Positions 45,005 to 54,959 of a DNA stretch of 64,000 nucleotides are shown here, piece by piece; within the stretch, counting starts at the first letter, position 1, and each line of letters opens with the position of its first letter. The translations under genes were made by a program, and so were the position numbers. The notes beneath the pieces were generated by a model. That model searched no databases, had not been told where the DNA came from, and saw nothing but the letters and a program-made list of their open reading frames with translations. This stretch comes from Vicugna pacos (lineage: Eukaryota > Chordata > Mammalia > Artiodactyla > Camelidae): contig NC_133006.1 of the NCBI RefSeq assembly GCF_048564905.1, positions 14,468,501 through 14,532,500 on the forward strand, written 5' to 3'.

Positions 45005-45145
45005 GGCAGCCTAGCATGTTAGGAACCACCCTGGACTTGCAGCCGGAGGAGGGAGTTCAGACTCCAGTCCCCTGGTGGTGAGGCCTTGACGCACTTGTTT
45101 GACCTTTCTGAGCCTCTGCGGGCCTGGCTCTAACCGCATCAGCTG
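45005..45145 (+). repeat. MIR SINE
   Basis: AAGGCAGCCTAGCATGTTAG, GACTTGCAGCCGGAGG, CTTGTTTGACCTTTCTGAGCC. Confidence 0.75.
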
Positions 45146-45234
45146 TGCTCCCTGCCCTGCCTCCCACCTGTAAGGCCTGAGGTGGAGGAGCATGTGGAGC
45201 AGCCCAGAGCAGGACCGTCCTGGCAAACACAGGA

Positions 45235-45345
45235 AGGTCTGTTGGGCCCAGCTCTGCTCCTAGGATTGCAGAGGGGCATGACACAGGGCCTGCCCTCAGT
45301 CAGCTTACAGTCTGGCTGTGGAGACAGAAAACACAGGACAAGGAT
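45235..45345 (-). repeat. L2 tail, single unamplified unit
   Basis: GGGCCTGCCCTCAGTCAGC, TTACAGTCTGGCTGTGGAGAC and TTGCAGAGGGGCATGACACA. It reads as an ordinary antisense L2 3' end, with one copy of the segment that is tandem elsewhere. Confidence 0.75.
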
Positions 45346-45394
45346 GGAGACTGGCATGCAGATGTGCTCCCAGGGTCCAGGAGGGGCCAGGTGG

Positions 45395-45635
45395 GCTCAG
45401 AGTGGTAACAGCCTGGGTGCCAATCCTGGCCCTGCTGCTTACTTGCTCTGGGACTGTGGGCAAGTCCCTTAACCTCTCTGCCTCTCAGTTTCCTCATCTG
45501 CAAAACGAGGTCCAATAGTGCATACCTCAGAGGGCTATTGTGAGGACTAAATGAGTTAATACTTGGAAAGCACTTAGAAAACTGCCTGACACATAGAAAG
45601 TGCTCAGGGGGTGTTAACTGTTATTGTTACTACAA
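45395..45635 (+). repeat. Near full-length MIR SINE
   Basis: Complete order from GAGTGGTAACAGCCTGGGTG through GGACTGTGGGCAAGTCCCTT, CTCAGTTTCCTCATCTGCAA and GTGAGGACTAAATGAGTTAA to ACTGCCTGACACATAGAAAG. Confidence 0.97.
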
Positions 45636-45639
45636 TACG

Positions 45640-46385
45640 AGAAACCACTGAAGTAGTTCTAAGTATGTAGAAAACCAAGCTAATAACAACAAAAAGGACC
45701 ATCAATTCCAGGAAGAATAAAATGTTGTGCAAAGGGGAAAAAAACCCCAACAATCACGGTTTACTAAATGGCTCAACCATGGATGTTAGTGCTTTTACAA
45801 GGTCTTGTTCCATTCCCATCTAACCAGAATGACATGGGATTGTGGTGAGGGAGAGTGGGATGGCTGTGCAGGGCTGTGGCCAGAGGGACTAAAAGAATCT
45901 GTCTTGGCAAGTGAACTTGGGCACTTCTGCTGGGTGAGACTACCATTTGTAAGGAACCTTATAAAGCTGTGTGATTTTTATGTGTATAAACAGCTTTGAT
46001 AAAGATTTATAAAAATTCATTTAAATCCATCAAGTAGGAACCCATGCTTCTGGTCAAGTGTACCTGAGCTCTAAGTATTGGATGGGGTGATGTTGGCTAT
46101 CCGTCTCAGCAGAGGGAGAGACAATGCCAGCTAAGAGTCTCCAGGAAACAGGGGCGCCTGGAAGTGGGGCCTCTCCCTCCCCACCCCAACCATGGATAAT
46201 TTTAAGTAAGAACAAGGGGGTACCCTGGCAACTCTGCTCTGATTTTTCAGTGAAACTGACTACAAACCATTATTACTTTCACTGCCTGCTGCCCCCTCCC
46301 TCCCTCTGTACTGGCTATTTAGTCATCCATCTAAATGTGTGGGTAAGAAGAAATAAAATAATATTCACAAAAACATACATGCTCT
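45640..46385. other. Unassigned, partly AT-rich
   Basis: No repeat family recognised. TAACCAGAATGACATGGG and neighbouring AT-rich words give no assignment. Confidence 0.3.
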
Positions 46386-46389
46386 TTGA

Positions 46390-46595
46390 GATGTACCACT
46401 GTTCTAAGCCTTTTGTATGCTTTAACTCATTTAATCTTCACACCCATCCTGACATCAATCTGTTTTGATTTCCATTTTAAAGATAAGGAAATGAGGCACA
46501 GAGAGCTTAAGTAACATACTCAAGGCCACAGAGCAGAGCTAGGATTTGAACTCCTGCAATCTGACCCTGGGGTCCATGCTCTTAACCACCAATTA
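46390..46595 (-). repeat. Near full-length MIR SINE
   Basis: TTTAACTCATTTAATCTTCA, TTTTAAAGATAAGGAAATGA, GGCACAGAGAGCTTAAGTAA, AGGATTTGAACTCCTGCAAT and TCCATGCTCTTAACCACC. Confidence 0.97.
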
Positions 46596-46599
46596 TTCA

Positions 46600-46980
46600 A
46601 AAAGGTTCAAAGAAGCACGTGGGGAAAGAGACAGGTACGCCTGGCCCATTGCGTTGGGAGCAGCCAGCAGCTTGGCCGCACTGGGTGACCTTGTTGGACA
46701 TGACAGGGAGAGGTCCTATTCCCACGGTGGAGTGGGGACTATCAGGCACAGCATCCCTGCCAGGACCTTTGACGCGGAGTCCTGTTTGGGCCCCTGTGTG
46801 TGGCCAGGTGGGTGGTAGCACAAGGAAGGGGTGCTACCAGAGCTGAGAGGCCTTCAGTGGCCAAGCTGCTGACCTCAACCCCAAATCAGCCCAGAAGTGC
46901 AGGCCTGATCTCTCGACCCTCCCACACAGTGTGCCTGCCTGTCTACATGAAGGTCACTCATCCACAACACAGGTGCCCAC
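46600..46980. other. Unique sequence, no gene seen
   Basis: Nothing recognised. Confidence 0.3.
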
Positions 46981-46989
46981 TGAGCGCTC

Positions 46990-47225
46990 ATGGTTGGAAG
47001 TGGGTTCCAGATCCAGAAGGCTGAGGTTTGAATCCTGTCACCTCCTAGTTGTGTGACCTTGGACAAATCATTCAACTGCTCAGTGCTTCCGTTTCCCCTG
47101 TGTACACGAAGAGCATAACAGCACTGATCTCCCAGTTGTCGTGAGGATTAAGTGAGTTTAATACCTGCAAAGGGCTTAGCGTGGTGGCCGGTCCATCGTA
47201 TGCACTCAATTAATCTAGCCACTCT
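46990..47225 (+). repeat. Near full-length MIR SINE
   Basis: CTGAGGTTTGAATCCTGTCA, AGTTGTGTGACCTTGGACAA, GTCGTGAGGATTAAGTGAGT and ACCTGCAAAGGGCTTAGCG. Confidence 0.95.
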
Positions 47226-47229
47226 GTGT

Positions 47230-48040
47230 CCCTTGACCTTTGGGGATATGAATCATAACATCCCAGCTCACCTACTTAAATCCCTAAGAATGATAATAAG
47301 ATGAATAAGAGTTTGCCTCTCACCCTCCCGGGATTTTCAGCCTATTAAGGGGAGTTTGAACAGATAAATAACCACCACGAAGGCATGAGTGAGTTCATTG
47401 TGCCTAAAGGTGGGCACCTCACAGCCTCTGGTCCTGGAAAACCAGCCCACAGGCAACGGGCTCAGTGACAGCCAGAGGCGGCCGTTCTCCTCGGGCTCGG
47501 TCAGGAGAGCAAAGTGGATGTTCTGCTTGATGCCCCTGAAGAAAGGTTGGAGAGTCAGAAGGGGACTCGATTGGCTCTGGAAGGGAGCAGCCTAGGGGCC
47601 TGGGTGGTAGTTCCTCCAAGGCCGGCGAGCAACCCCACAGGCTCAACCACACAGTCTCTACTTTTGCTTGTCTGATTTCCTTCAGGCTAAGTCCAGACAC
47701 TCTCCAATCTGAATGCACAGAGAGCCCTGACCCACCACATGGCCAGGAAGATTGAGTTCCTGGCCCTTGAGGAGCTGTTTTCTCCTGGATGTGAATGATG
47801 TGGCTTCTGAGCGTGGTTGGCTTCTGCCGGCAGAAAGGGTAGGCTGATGGCGCAGATGGGCGCGTGCCTGTCCTCACACCAGTGAATTCTAGGTATTCTA
47901 GGTTCTTCCTGGGGATGTAATCTCCCTGGGCCCCAGGGAGGAGGAGGGTCAGGACAGCCAGTCCTCCTGCACCCCCACCAGATAAGGCAGAGGGGCCGAC
48001 AGCACACCCCTGCCCCCCAGGCTTCCTTCTGTCCCACCTT
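47230..48040. other. Unique sequence, no gene seen
   Basis: GC-rich, with nothing recognised. Confidence 0.3.
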
Positions 48041-48044
48041 CATC

Positions 48045-48450
48045 TGTGTTCATTCTATAAATGTAAACTGAGCACCTGCTTGGTACCAGACCCCATCCTC
48101 GACCTTCCTGAGACTGAAGTCAGCCCCATTTCACGAGTGAGGAAAATGAGGCTTTGAGAGGTGAGAGAGAGCAAGGAAGAAGCAGAATGGGGATTGTATG
48201 CCAAGTTGTCTAACTCCAGAGCCCAGACATTGATTACCACCCCTCACTAGTCTTCCCCCTGAGATTCAGATGTTAGTAACCACGCATCTACCTTAGAGTA
48301 AGGCCTGACTCTGAGAGCTCGACGTGTCTCAACTTCTCCCATCCTCACATCACAGAGATGAAGAACTTGCCCCAGGTCTTGGAGTGAAGTGTGGAAGAGC
48401 TGGCTGTTGAACCAGGACATCTGGCTCCAGAGTCTCTTATGCTCACACTG
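48045..48450 (-). repeat. Two antisense MIR fragments
   Basis: 48060-48245: TGAGCACCTGCTTGGTACCA, CATTTCACGAGTGAGGAAAA, CCAGAGCCCAGACATTGATT. 48330-48450: ACATCACAGAGATGAAGAAC, GTTGAACCAGGACATCTGG, CCAGAGTCTCTTATGCTCA. Confidence 0.8.
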
Positions 48451-48454
48451 CTCC

Positions 48455-48950
48455 TGGACAGATGCCAACACCTGGACCTAGGGAAATGCGACGCTGCTCT
48501 CCATGCACAGCTATGGAATACCAGCAGATCTCCCAGATACCTGATGAAGGGAAAAAGCCAAGTGGCAGGATAGTATGGTCTGGACCCACTGATGAGGGTC
48601 TAAACATAGGCTGCTGACTACAGGTGGAGGGCTCTGGGGTTGAGGGTGGCAAGCCCAGGTGTGTGTGGTGGTAAGGCCTGAGAGTGCGTGTGGCCTCTGA
48701 GCTTTAGAGGCCACAGGAACCAGGGACTGTGTCCCTGGATGGTTCTGGCTTATTGGTAAGTCCAAGGCTCGTGACATCTGGCTAGAAAAGGTCCCTGGGC
48801 AGACCTAGGGAAGAGGACCCTCAGGTATCTAAGGCAATTTTGAGTCTGCACTGGTTTGGCAGTACCAAGCCCTGGACTCAAGATCAGGGGAAAAGGGGAC
48901 ATGCCTGATGAGACAAAGTTCTGTCAGGCCTCTCAGAGGTGGGGATCAGG
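48455..48950. other. Unique sequence, no gene seen
   Basis: Nothing recognised. Confidence 0.3.
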
Positions 48951-48954
48951 GCCT

Positions 48955-49042
48955 ATGATGCTTGTTAAAATACAGCTTCCTAAGACCCAACTCCTGAGAC
49001 CCTGATATATAGGAGGTCCAGCAATGGGGTCCTGAAATCTAT
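48955..49042 (+). mobile_element. MER5A-like hAT-Charlie fragment
   Basis: GATGCTTGTTAAAATACAGC, TTCCTAAGACCCAACTCC and GGTCCAGCAATGGGGTCCTG follow MER5A-type wording. The fragment ends where the L1 target-site duplication begins. Confidence 0.6.
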
Positions 49043-49058
49043 AAAAATGATTTTCATA

Positions 49059-49231
49059 CAAGGACCTACTATATAGTACAGGGAACTATATTCAATTTCT
49101 TATAATAAGCTATAATAAAAAAGAATCTGAAAATATATGTATATATGTATGTATATGTTTAATTGAATCACTTTGCTGCACATCTGAAACTAATATTGTA
49201 AATAAACTACAGTTCAATAAAATAAAAATTT
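49059..49231 (+). repeat. 5'-truncated cetartiodactyl L1 3' end
   Basis: ACCTACTATATAGTACAGGG, AACTATATTCAATTTCTTAT, TGAATCACTTTGCTGCACAT and CTGAAACTAATATTGTAAAT lead to an A-rich AATAAAATAAAAA end. A 16-bp target-site duplication with one mismatch flanks it (49043-49058 and 49232-49247). Only the last 170 bp of the LINE was copied, the usual outcome of truncated target-primed reverse transcription. Confidence 0.92.
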
Positions 49232-49273
49232 AAAAATTATTTTCATATAGTTTTGAAAAAATGAAAAGAATAA

Positions 49274-49310
49274 AGGGAGGGAGGGAGGAAGGAAGGAAAT
49301 AAGGAAGGCT
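49274..49310 (+). repeat. (GGGA)n/(GGAA)n simple repeat
   Basis: GGGAGGGAGGGAGGAAGGAA and following purines. Confidence 0.95.
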
Positions 49311-49589
49311 GGATCCACCAGTACTGAAGAAAACACAGTGACAAGAAAATCTCCCTTGGATGCTCCCTCTTAGGGACGGTCCCCTGGGACCTGCAGTGGC
49401 CAGCTACATGCCTTCTTTCTGGAGATGCGCCAGGCACACCCAGCACCCTTATCAATGCATAGAGAGTTGTTTCATTCTTTTTCATGACTTGTGGTAAAGA
49501 AGATGCATTTGTAAAAAGCTTGTCAGCAAATTTTGATAAACGGTTAGTTTGGGGAAAGACTAGCTTAGATAACTTCTTTGGAGACAACA

Positions 49590-49775
49590 GCTCTGGATTC
49601 AAATCTTGCTTCTGATATTATGAGTTAAAGTGAGCTTGGAGAGGATATGTGACCTTCCGAGTTGCAAGCCGTCATTTTCCTATGCATAGACGAGGGTAAC
49701 TGTGGTAGAGTCTTAATGAAGATTAGAAATAATTTATGGCCAGTGCCTGGTGCATACTAGGAGGTAAGAATGATA
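49590..49775 (+). repeat. MIR SINE
   Basis: TTCAAATCTTGCTTCTGATA, GTCATTTTCCTATGCATAG, TAATGAAGATTAGAAATAA and CAGTGCCTGGTGCATACTAG. Confidence 0.85.
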
Positions 49776-49779
49776 AGGG

Positions 49780-50375
49780 GGATGAGACATTTACATGCAT
49801 ATGCAGTAACATGAGAACAGTCACAAAGAGGGTTTAGGTATAGCATTCAAAAGACAGGCAGCCTACAGGATGAGTCCTTTCAGCTTGGCCAGAGGAAGAA
49901 TTCAGGGACAAATAAGGAAAAATGAGCCTCATCCCTGCAGTCCACGAGTGGCACCACAGGACCAGGCAGGGTGATGAGCCAGATGAGATGCCTTAGCAGC
50001 TCTGGCCTGATGACTCTGAACACTGAGAGGGAGCTTTCTGGGAAGAACTGACAAGTCTGGCATGCACTTCACCTTGGAAAATAATCCATTGTTGGTCTGG
50101 ATGGCAGGTGTCACTAAGTCACGGCTGGCAGGACCAGAGTTTGCTGAGAACCACAGTCATGAGGAGACTGGTCAATTGTCATAGGAGCTCTCATCAGGCC
50201 CAGTGCTCAGCTGTCCCTTGGCCTGGAGGTTCTAGCGATTGGGACTTCTTGGGCATCCTGTACAGTGTGGTGCACACACAGGACCTAAACAAATCTTGGT
50301 GGAATTACCTTTTGGATCCCAAATCTAACTAGAAAATAATAATTCCATGGAGTTCAGAAAAAAAGTCAGGGGAGG
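49780..50375. other. Unique sequence, no gene seen
   Basis: Nothing recognised. Confidence 0.3.
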
Positions 50376-50379
50376 CGTT

Positions 50380-50560
50380 GAACCAGGAGTGGGTCAAGTC
50401 CTAGCTCTACAGTTTCCAAGAGGTGTAAATTCAGGTGTACTATGTAATTTTCCCAAGCCTCGGTTTCCTTGTTTACAAAACAGAGCCTTCTTTCAAGGAT
50501 TACACCGTATCGTGTCTATAACGCAGCTAGCATAGTGCTTGCTGCACAATAATAACAGTC
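50380..50560 (+). repeat. MIR SINE
   Basis: GTCAAGTCCTAGCTCTACAG, CCAAGCCTCGGTTTCCTTG, TTTACAAAACAGAGCC and AGCATAGTGCTTGCTGCAC. Confidence 0.85.
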
Positions 50561-50564
50561 TAAA

Positions 50565-50735
50565 TTAATTATTTTTCCTTTTCAAAATAACTAGCTGTTG
50601 GAATTCCATTGATTATATTTGCAAATGAGTTTGATAATTCACTGCTGTGGAGTAGTTGACACCGAAGTCAGAAAAGCTTTAGCAAGGAGTAGGAGGTGAG
50701 TTCGGAATTAGCGTTGGAAAGGAAAGTGGACTCTA
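50565..50735. promoter_or_regulatory. Candidate AT-rich regulatory island
   Basis: TAAATTAATTATTTTTCC (50561-50578 region) and GATTATATTTGCAAATGAGT (50611-50630) supply homeodomain- and POU-like words. No repeat recognised. Low support. Confidence 0.25.
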
Positions 50736-50739
50736 ATTA

Positions 50740-50875
50740 ATTCAGTAATTTTTATTGAGCACCTATCATATCCCAGACAAGGTCTCAGGCCCTGGGGATG
50801 AAACAGTGTCCAAAGCAGACCTAAATCCCTACCCCTGTGGAGTGTACATTCTAGTGAATTTTCCTAGGACTAAAG
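50740..50875 (-). repeat. L2 3' end fragment
   Basis: TTTTTATTGAGCACCTATCA, CTGGGGATGAAACAGTGTCC and GTGTACATTCTAGTGAA in antisense order. Confidence 0.85.
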
Positions 50876-50879
50876 CTCC

Positions 50880-51265
50880 TAGTCTGGGAAGGGGACTTTT
50901 CTAAAACAAACAAGCCTTTTTCTCCATTGAGAGAGTCAGGACAGGCTGCTTCCCTACCCAGGAAAAAATGGTTTGGTGAGCACCATGGGACACTTTACTG
51001 ACCCTGTAGGCACCCGCTCTGGGTTTGACCTGCAAGACTCACCTAGAGTAAGGGACTGGCCCTGCCTAGCAAGAGGCTCTAAATAACAGCAGAGCATCCA
51101 CCCCATTCTGGTTTCTATTCAGGACTAGAATGGCTCCTTCCACATGTTTCTCTCAGGAGCCCTTGGCCTTCAGCCAACCATGAGGTGGACGGGGAAGGAT
51201 GGACCTACCTCCCACAGGCCTAGCCTGTGGTGACTCTATCTTTTGAGTCCCTGGGATATGTTTTC
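50880..51265. other. Unique sequence, no gene seen
   Basis: Nothing recognised. Confidence 0.3.
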
Positions 51266-51269
51266 TCCT

Positions 51270-51330
51270 CCTTTGCACTGGGGATCCCTGAGGCAGGGCT
51301 GTGTCTCCCCTCAGAGTGGGGACTCTTGCC
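51270..51330 (+). repeat. L2-tail unit, 1 copy plus partial
   Basis: CACTGGGGATCCCTGAGGCA, GGGCTGTGTCTCCCCT, then CAGAGTGGGGACTC, the start of a second unit in the same phase as the large array 750 bp away. Confidence 0.7.
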
Positions 51331-51334
51331 CTCT

Positions 51335-51665
51335 CCTTCTCTTCCAGGCTTTGGCCTCTGGGGAGAAGGGATGCCCTTCCCAACTTCAGAGGTGATGGCT
51401 CGCAAATTAAGGACTGAACTGACTGAAATCAACTCTCCTGATGTCAGGCCAGGACTCTGTCCCCTACATAGAACATGCTCAAACTCTCAATTAGTCCTTT
51501 ATCTTCTAACAAGCTCCAGTCATCTTTGCCCTATCTGTTTGTTCACAAAGCTGTCAGAAGGCTTGGCTGCCAGGCCAGCTGCTTTCCCATCTCAGGAAAA
51601 AGGGCAGTTTGAGGTCCAGTACTTTCTATTTCACCCCTCCCTGGGAGCTATTAGGCAAGCGACGC
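51335..51665. other. Unique sequence, no gene seen
   Basis: TCTCCTTCTCTTCCAG at about 51333-51348 looks like a splice acceptor, but no supported exon follows. Confidence 0.25.
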
Positions 51666-51669
51666 GTTG

Positions 51670-51900
51670 ATTTTTCTGAAGCCCTCACTGTTTAGCTGCA
51701 GGATTAGTTCTAGTCCATTTACTCACCAAGTCCACTGGCCAAATGTTGCGACAGAAAAGCACATCTCCCTTGCATAATAAATGTTTAATAACGACAGCCG
51801 AGATTGACCAGAAAAGGCCCTGGCTGACAGGCCTGAAGACACAGCAGCTCAAGAGAGAGATTAAAGCTCCATTGCCCCCACGTACCTACTCCATCTGCCT
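51670..51900. promoter_or_regulatory. Candidate regulatory island
   Basis: Repeat-free stretch with GCATAATAAATGTTTAATAA (51772-51791) and GAGATTAAAGCTCC (51858-51871). Inference only. Confidence 0.25.
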
Positions 51901-52044
51901 TCAGGCTCTGAGAATTCAGAGGCAGGTGGAGTTCCACCTGCCTCCCTCTGCCACCTGCCCACACCATGACAGCAGAGTCTGAGGGAATAAACCCCTCTAC
52001 AGCCCTCGAAGGTCCTCTGCTGGCTTTTAGTATGGGGGCTTCCT

Positions 52045-52172
52045 CCAGCAGAGGTTCCCCCTCAGACTGAGCTCCCGAGGACAGAGCTGTGTCTCCCCTC
52101 AGACTGGGGTCCCTGAGGCGGGGCTGTGTCTCCCCTCAGACTGAGGCTCCTTGAGGGCGGTGCTGTATGTCT
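52045..52172 (+). repeat. L2-tail minisatellite, left part (3 units)
   Basis: Three units of 37-40 bp, each beginning CAGACTG and ending TGTGTCTCCCCT or a close variant. A partial unit precedes them. The array resumes on the far side of the LTR in the same strand and phase. Confidence 0.85.
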
Positions 52173-52177
52173 CCTTA

Positions 52178-52735
52178 TGAGACAAGAAGGCAGGGACCAG
52201 GGCAAACAGTTCAAGAAACTACACAGCTATTAACACCAAGGTGGTGGAAAATTCAACTCCCCACAAGCCTTGAGGCCCAAGACCGCAGGAGATCTGATTT
52301 CCGGTAGACCCTGAGCTTCATTACACACTCATTGTAATACATTAACATGGTAAATGGGCACTCCCACAGGCGCCAGGACAGTTCCAAGGCTGACCATAAA
52401 AGGTCAAAAAGTGGGCGGTGGCCCAATTCCTGGGAATCCCTGCCCCTTCCCCAAAGTAATTAGAATAACCCTCCCACTTATTAGCATATAAAGTTGCCGA
52501 GCCCATAAAAGCTAACAACCCCCCACATCTCCTGGCCGCTCTTCCTTCTAAGAGAGATGGACACCCTGTCTATGGAGTTTGTATCCCTCTAAATAAATCT
52601 ACCTTTACTCAACTGTGGCTCGCTCTTGAATTCTTTCCTGCGAGAAGCCAAGGACCCACACTTAGCAGGGTCCATCCCGGGGAGTAAACTGACACCTAGG
52701 ACACAGCCATCCTCACACCCCACATTAATTTTCCT
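52178..52735 (+). mobile_element. Solo LTR of an ERV1-type retrovirus (fossil)
   Basis: Starts TGAGACAAGAAGGC. It has a TATA box at 52487-52492, a poly(A) signal AATAAA at 52592-52597 and GC-rich R/U5-like sequence after it. There is no internal retroviral sequence on either side, so this is a solo LTR. Ends are approximate (within about 15 bp), and I could not settle the target-site duplication. Gammaretrovirus-like (ERV1) by wording. It lies inside the minisatellite and is therefore younger than it. Confidence 0.8.
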
Positions 52736-52742
52736 ATATCAC

Positions 52743-52940
52743 TCAGACTGGGGCTCCCTGAGGACAGGACTGTGTCTCCCCTCAGACTGGGCTCCCTGAG
52801 AGTGGGGCTGTGTCTCCCCCTCAGACTGGGGCTCACTGAGACAGCACTGTGTCTCCCCCTCAGACTGGGGCTCCCTGAGGATGGGGCTGTGTCTCCCCTC
52901 AGACTGGGGTTTCCCAAAGCAGGGCTGTTTCCCCCTTACT
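52743..52940 (+). repeat. L2-tail minisatellite, right part (5 units)
   Basis: Four units of exactly 39 bp and one of 38 bp, all starting CAGACTGGG and ending CTGTGTCTCCCC(C)T except the last, degraded one. Neighbouring units are about 80-90% alike. Confidence 0.92.
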
Positions 52941-52944
52941 CTCA

Positions 52945-53620
52945 GCCCCATTTGAGCCTGGGATCTCCTTTCTCCTGTCTTCCCACTCAGCCCAGTACAG
53001 AGCTGGTTCCACCTGAAGTTACCCTGTTTCCAGGCTCCAGCCTCATTTGCAAACAAAGACCAGATCTGTGTGAGTGCTGGCAGATGTTAAAGATAACCCC
53101 ACTAGGCCCTTTAGGAATTAGTCTAAAATATACGATTGTATTTCAGGAGACTTAAGGGTGTTTCTGAAACCTTAGGGCCCAAGACAGTTATAACATATGT
53201 CCATTTTAGACTTTGGAAAATAGGGCGCTATAATTGGAAAAGTTAGCAAAGCGCTAAGTACAGGGAGCCGGTCTCTTTACATCTCAAATACCAGGTATTT
53301 AGGTGGCTTTCTTGGAACCTGGCATTAGGACACGTGTGAATGGGCCAGGCTCATTTCTGAGGAGTGAGTGGGAGCAACCAGTGAGGGTGCTCAGGCAGGG
53401 CGGGCAGCAGCACCTCTGGGCTCCAATGTTAGTGCCTCTGCTGCCTGGCACAGGGACCCTAGACCTGCCTCCCTTCTTCCTCTTCTCTTCTGACCTGGGC
53501 TTTCCAATGTCCCCAGAAGCACTTGGTAGACTCAGGATTGGCACTTGTGTCGTAAAGCATGCCAGGCCCTGGCCTCTTCTCCAAGGGTGGACTAGGGGAC
53601 TCCTGCTGTTTGTCAGAGCC
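52945..53620. other. Unassigned sequence
   Basis: 53170-53300 is AT-richer with CGCTATAATTGG and CTTTACATCTCAAATACC. No repeat or exon recognised. Confidence 0.3.
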
Positions 53621-53624
53621 TGGT

Positions 53625-53860
53625 GGCTGGCTATGCCCTGGGGTGCTGGCGCCAGACTGTCTGAGTTCAAATCCTCCCATGCCCACTCAGGCAAGTTACC
53701 TAACCTCTCTGGGCCTCAATTTCCTCATCTATAAAATGGGATGAAAGTTAAAATACTCCCAGGCTTGTCAAGATGATTAATGCAATAACTTACATAAAGT
53801 ATTTCACACAGTGCCTGGCACATAGTAAGAACTCAATGTTAGCTACTATAATTATATTTT
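53625..53860 (+). repeat. Near full-length MIR SINE
   Basis: Complete order from GACTGTCTGAGTTCAAATCC through CAGGCAAGTTACCTAACCTC, AATTTCCTCATCTATAAAAT and GTCAAGATGATTAATGC to GCCTGGCACATAGTAAGAAC. Confidence 0.97.
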
Positions 53861-53989
53861 CAAAGAGTTAAAAATACTTGCAAAGCAATCTTTCATAATA
53901 CCCGGACTCTCTACTGATCCTGCCCTCCAGGGAGACCCCTTTATATCTCTCTCACCTTGACCTCCTGCTCTGATCCAGATGAGTTTTGT

Positions 53990-54075
53990 TCACAACTCAT
54001 TCATTTGTTCATTTGTTCATTTATTCATTGGTTTCTCCAATATGTACTCATGTGGGCACTAGGGAGTCCGTTGTT
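53990..54075 (-). repeat. L2 tail end with TTCA repeats
   Basis: (TTCATTTG)n TTCATTTATTCATTGG, then ATATGTACTCATGTGGGCAC. It resembles the antisense end of L2. Confidence 0.55.
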
Positions 54076-54079
54076 GCCA

Positions 54080-54425
54080 CAGGCAGCCCTTGCCTGCCAG
54101 ATGCTGCACCAAACCCTCATCTAAGAGACGTGGCACTTTAGCAGACTTATGAGAAAGCAGGGGTGGTCCATGGAACCCATCCTGTTCCTGGAGCTACAAA
54201 TTCAAGTGTGAAGCCAAGCACTAACCACCTGGCATAGTTGAGGGAGGAGGGGTGTGGTATTCTGGAGGGAAGTATAGACACTCCTACAATGTTATTTCCA
54301 GAGCATCAGCAACTTCCCATGTAGTGTTTGAGTTTCAAGTTGGGGGGAAGACACATTTGGCATTTTGGTATAGAGGAAAGCACAGTGGCTTTTGAGTTTT
54401 TCAGACAGCGCAAAGGGCCCTGGGC
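54080..54425. other. Unassigned sequence
   Basis: Nothing recognised. Confidence 0.3.
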
Positions 54426-54429
54426 CATT

Positions 54430-54930
54430 TACATGTGTTTTAGTTACCCAGAGCTGCGTATCAAGCTATCCCAAAAGTTAGTGGATTAAAACAGTAATTA
54501 TTTGATCCCGATTCTGCAGTTTGGACAGTGTGTTGGGTACAGCTCATTTCTGTTCCATGGTTCCGTGCCTTGGACTGTAGGACCCATTTCCAGGTGACTT
54601 CACTCACATGCCGGAGAGTTGGGGCAGGGTTGGCTGGGTCTAAGGGTGGGGCCTCAGTTCTCTGCCATGTGGCTGCCTTGTGGCTGTGTGGGGCCATTCA
54701 AGATTGGCAGCTGGGTTTGGAGAAGGAGTGTCCCAGGAGCCAGTGTTCCAAGAGGAAAAGCCCCACTATGTAAGTGCTACCCAGTCTCCTTTTGCATCAC
54801 GCTTGCTAATGTTCCATTGGCCAAAACAATTCACGTGGCTGAGTCCAGAGTCATTTTGAGCAGAAACCATACAAGGGAGTGAATACTGGGAGGGATGATC
54901 TACTGGGGACCACAAAATTCATAGTCTACC
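54430..54930. repeat. Ancient dispersed repeat, family not settled
   Basis: AGTTACCCAGAGCTGCGTATC, CCAAAAGTTAGTGGATTAAAAC, GGCCTCAGTTCTCTGCCATG, AGGGAGTGAATACTGGGAGG and GGGGACCACAAAATTCATAG follow in order the wording of a widespread old mammalian repeat, possibly LTR-derived. Very degraded. Confidence 0.5.
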
Positions 54931-54959
54931 AAAGAATGGGGTTTCAGGCTCCACAGAAC

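Noticed and set aside
52743-52940. Regular repeats as a CRISPR array
   Set aside because: Units are head-to-tail with no spacers, and the genome is mammalian.
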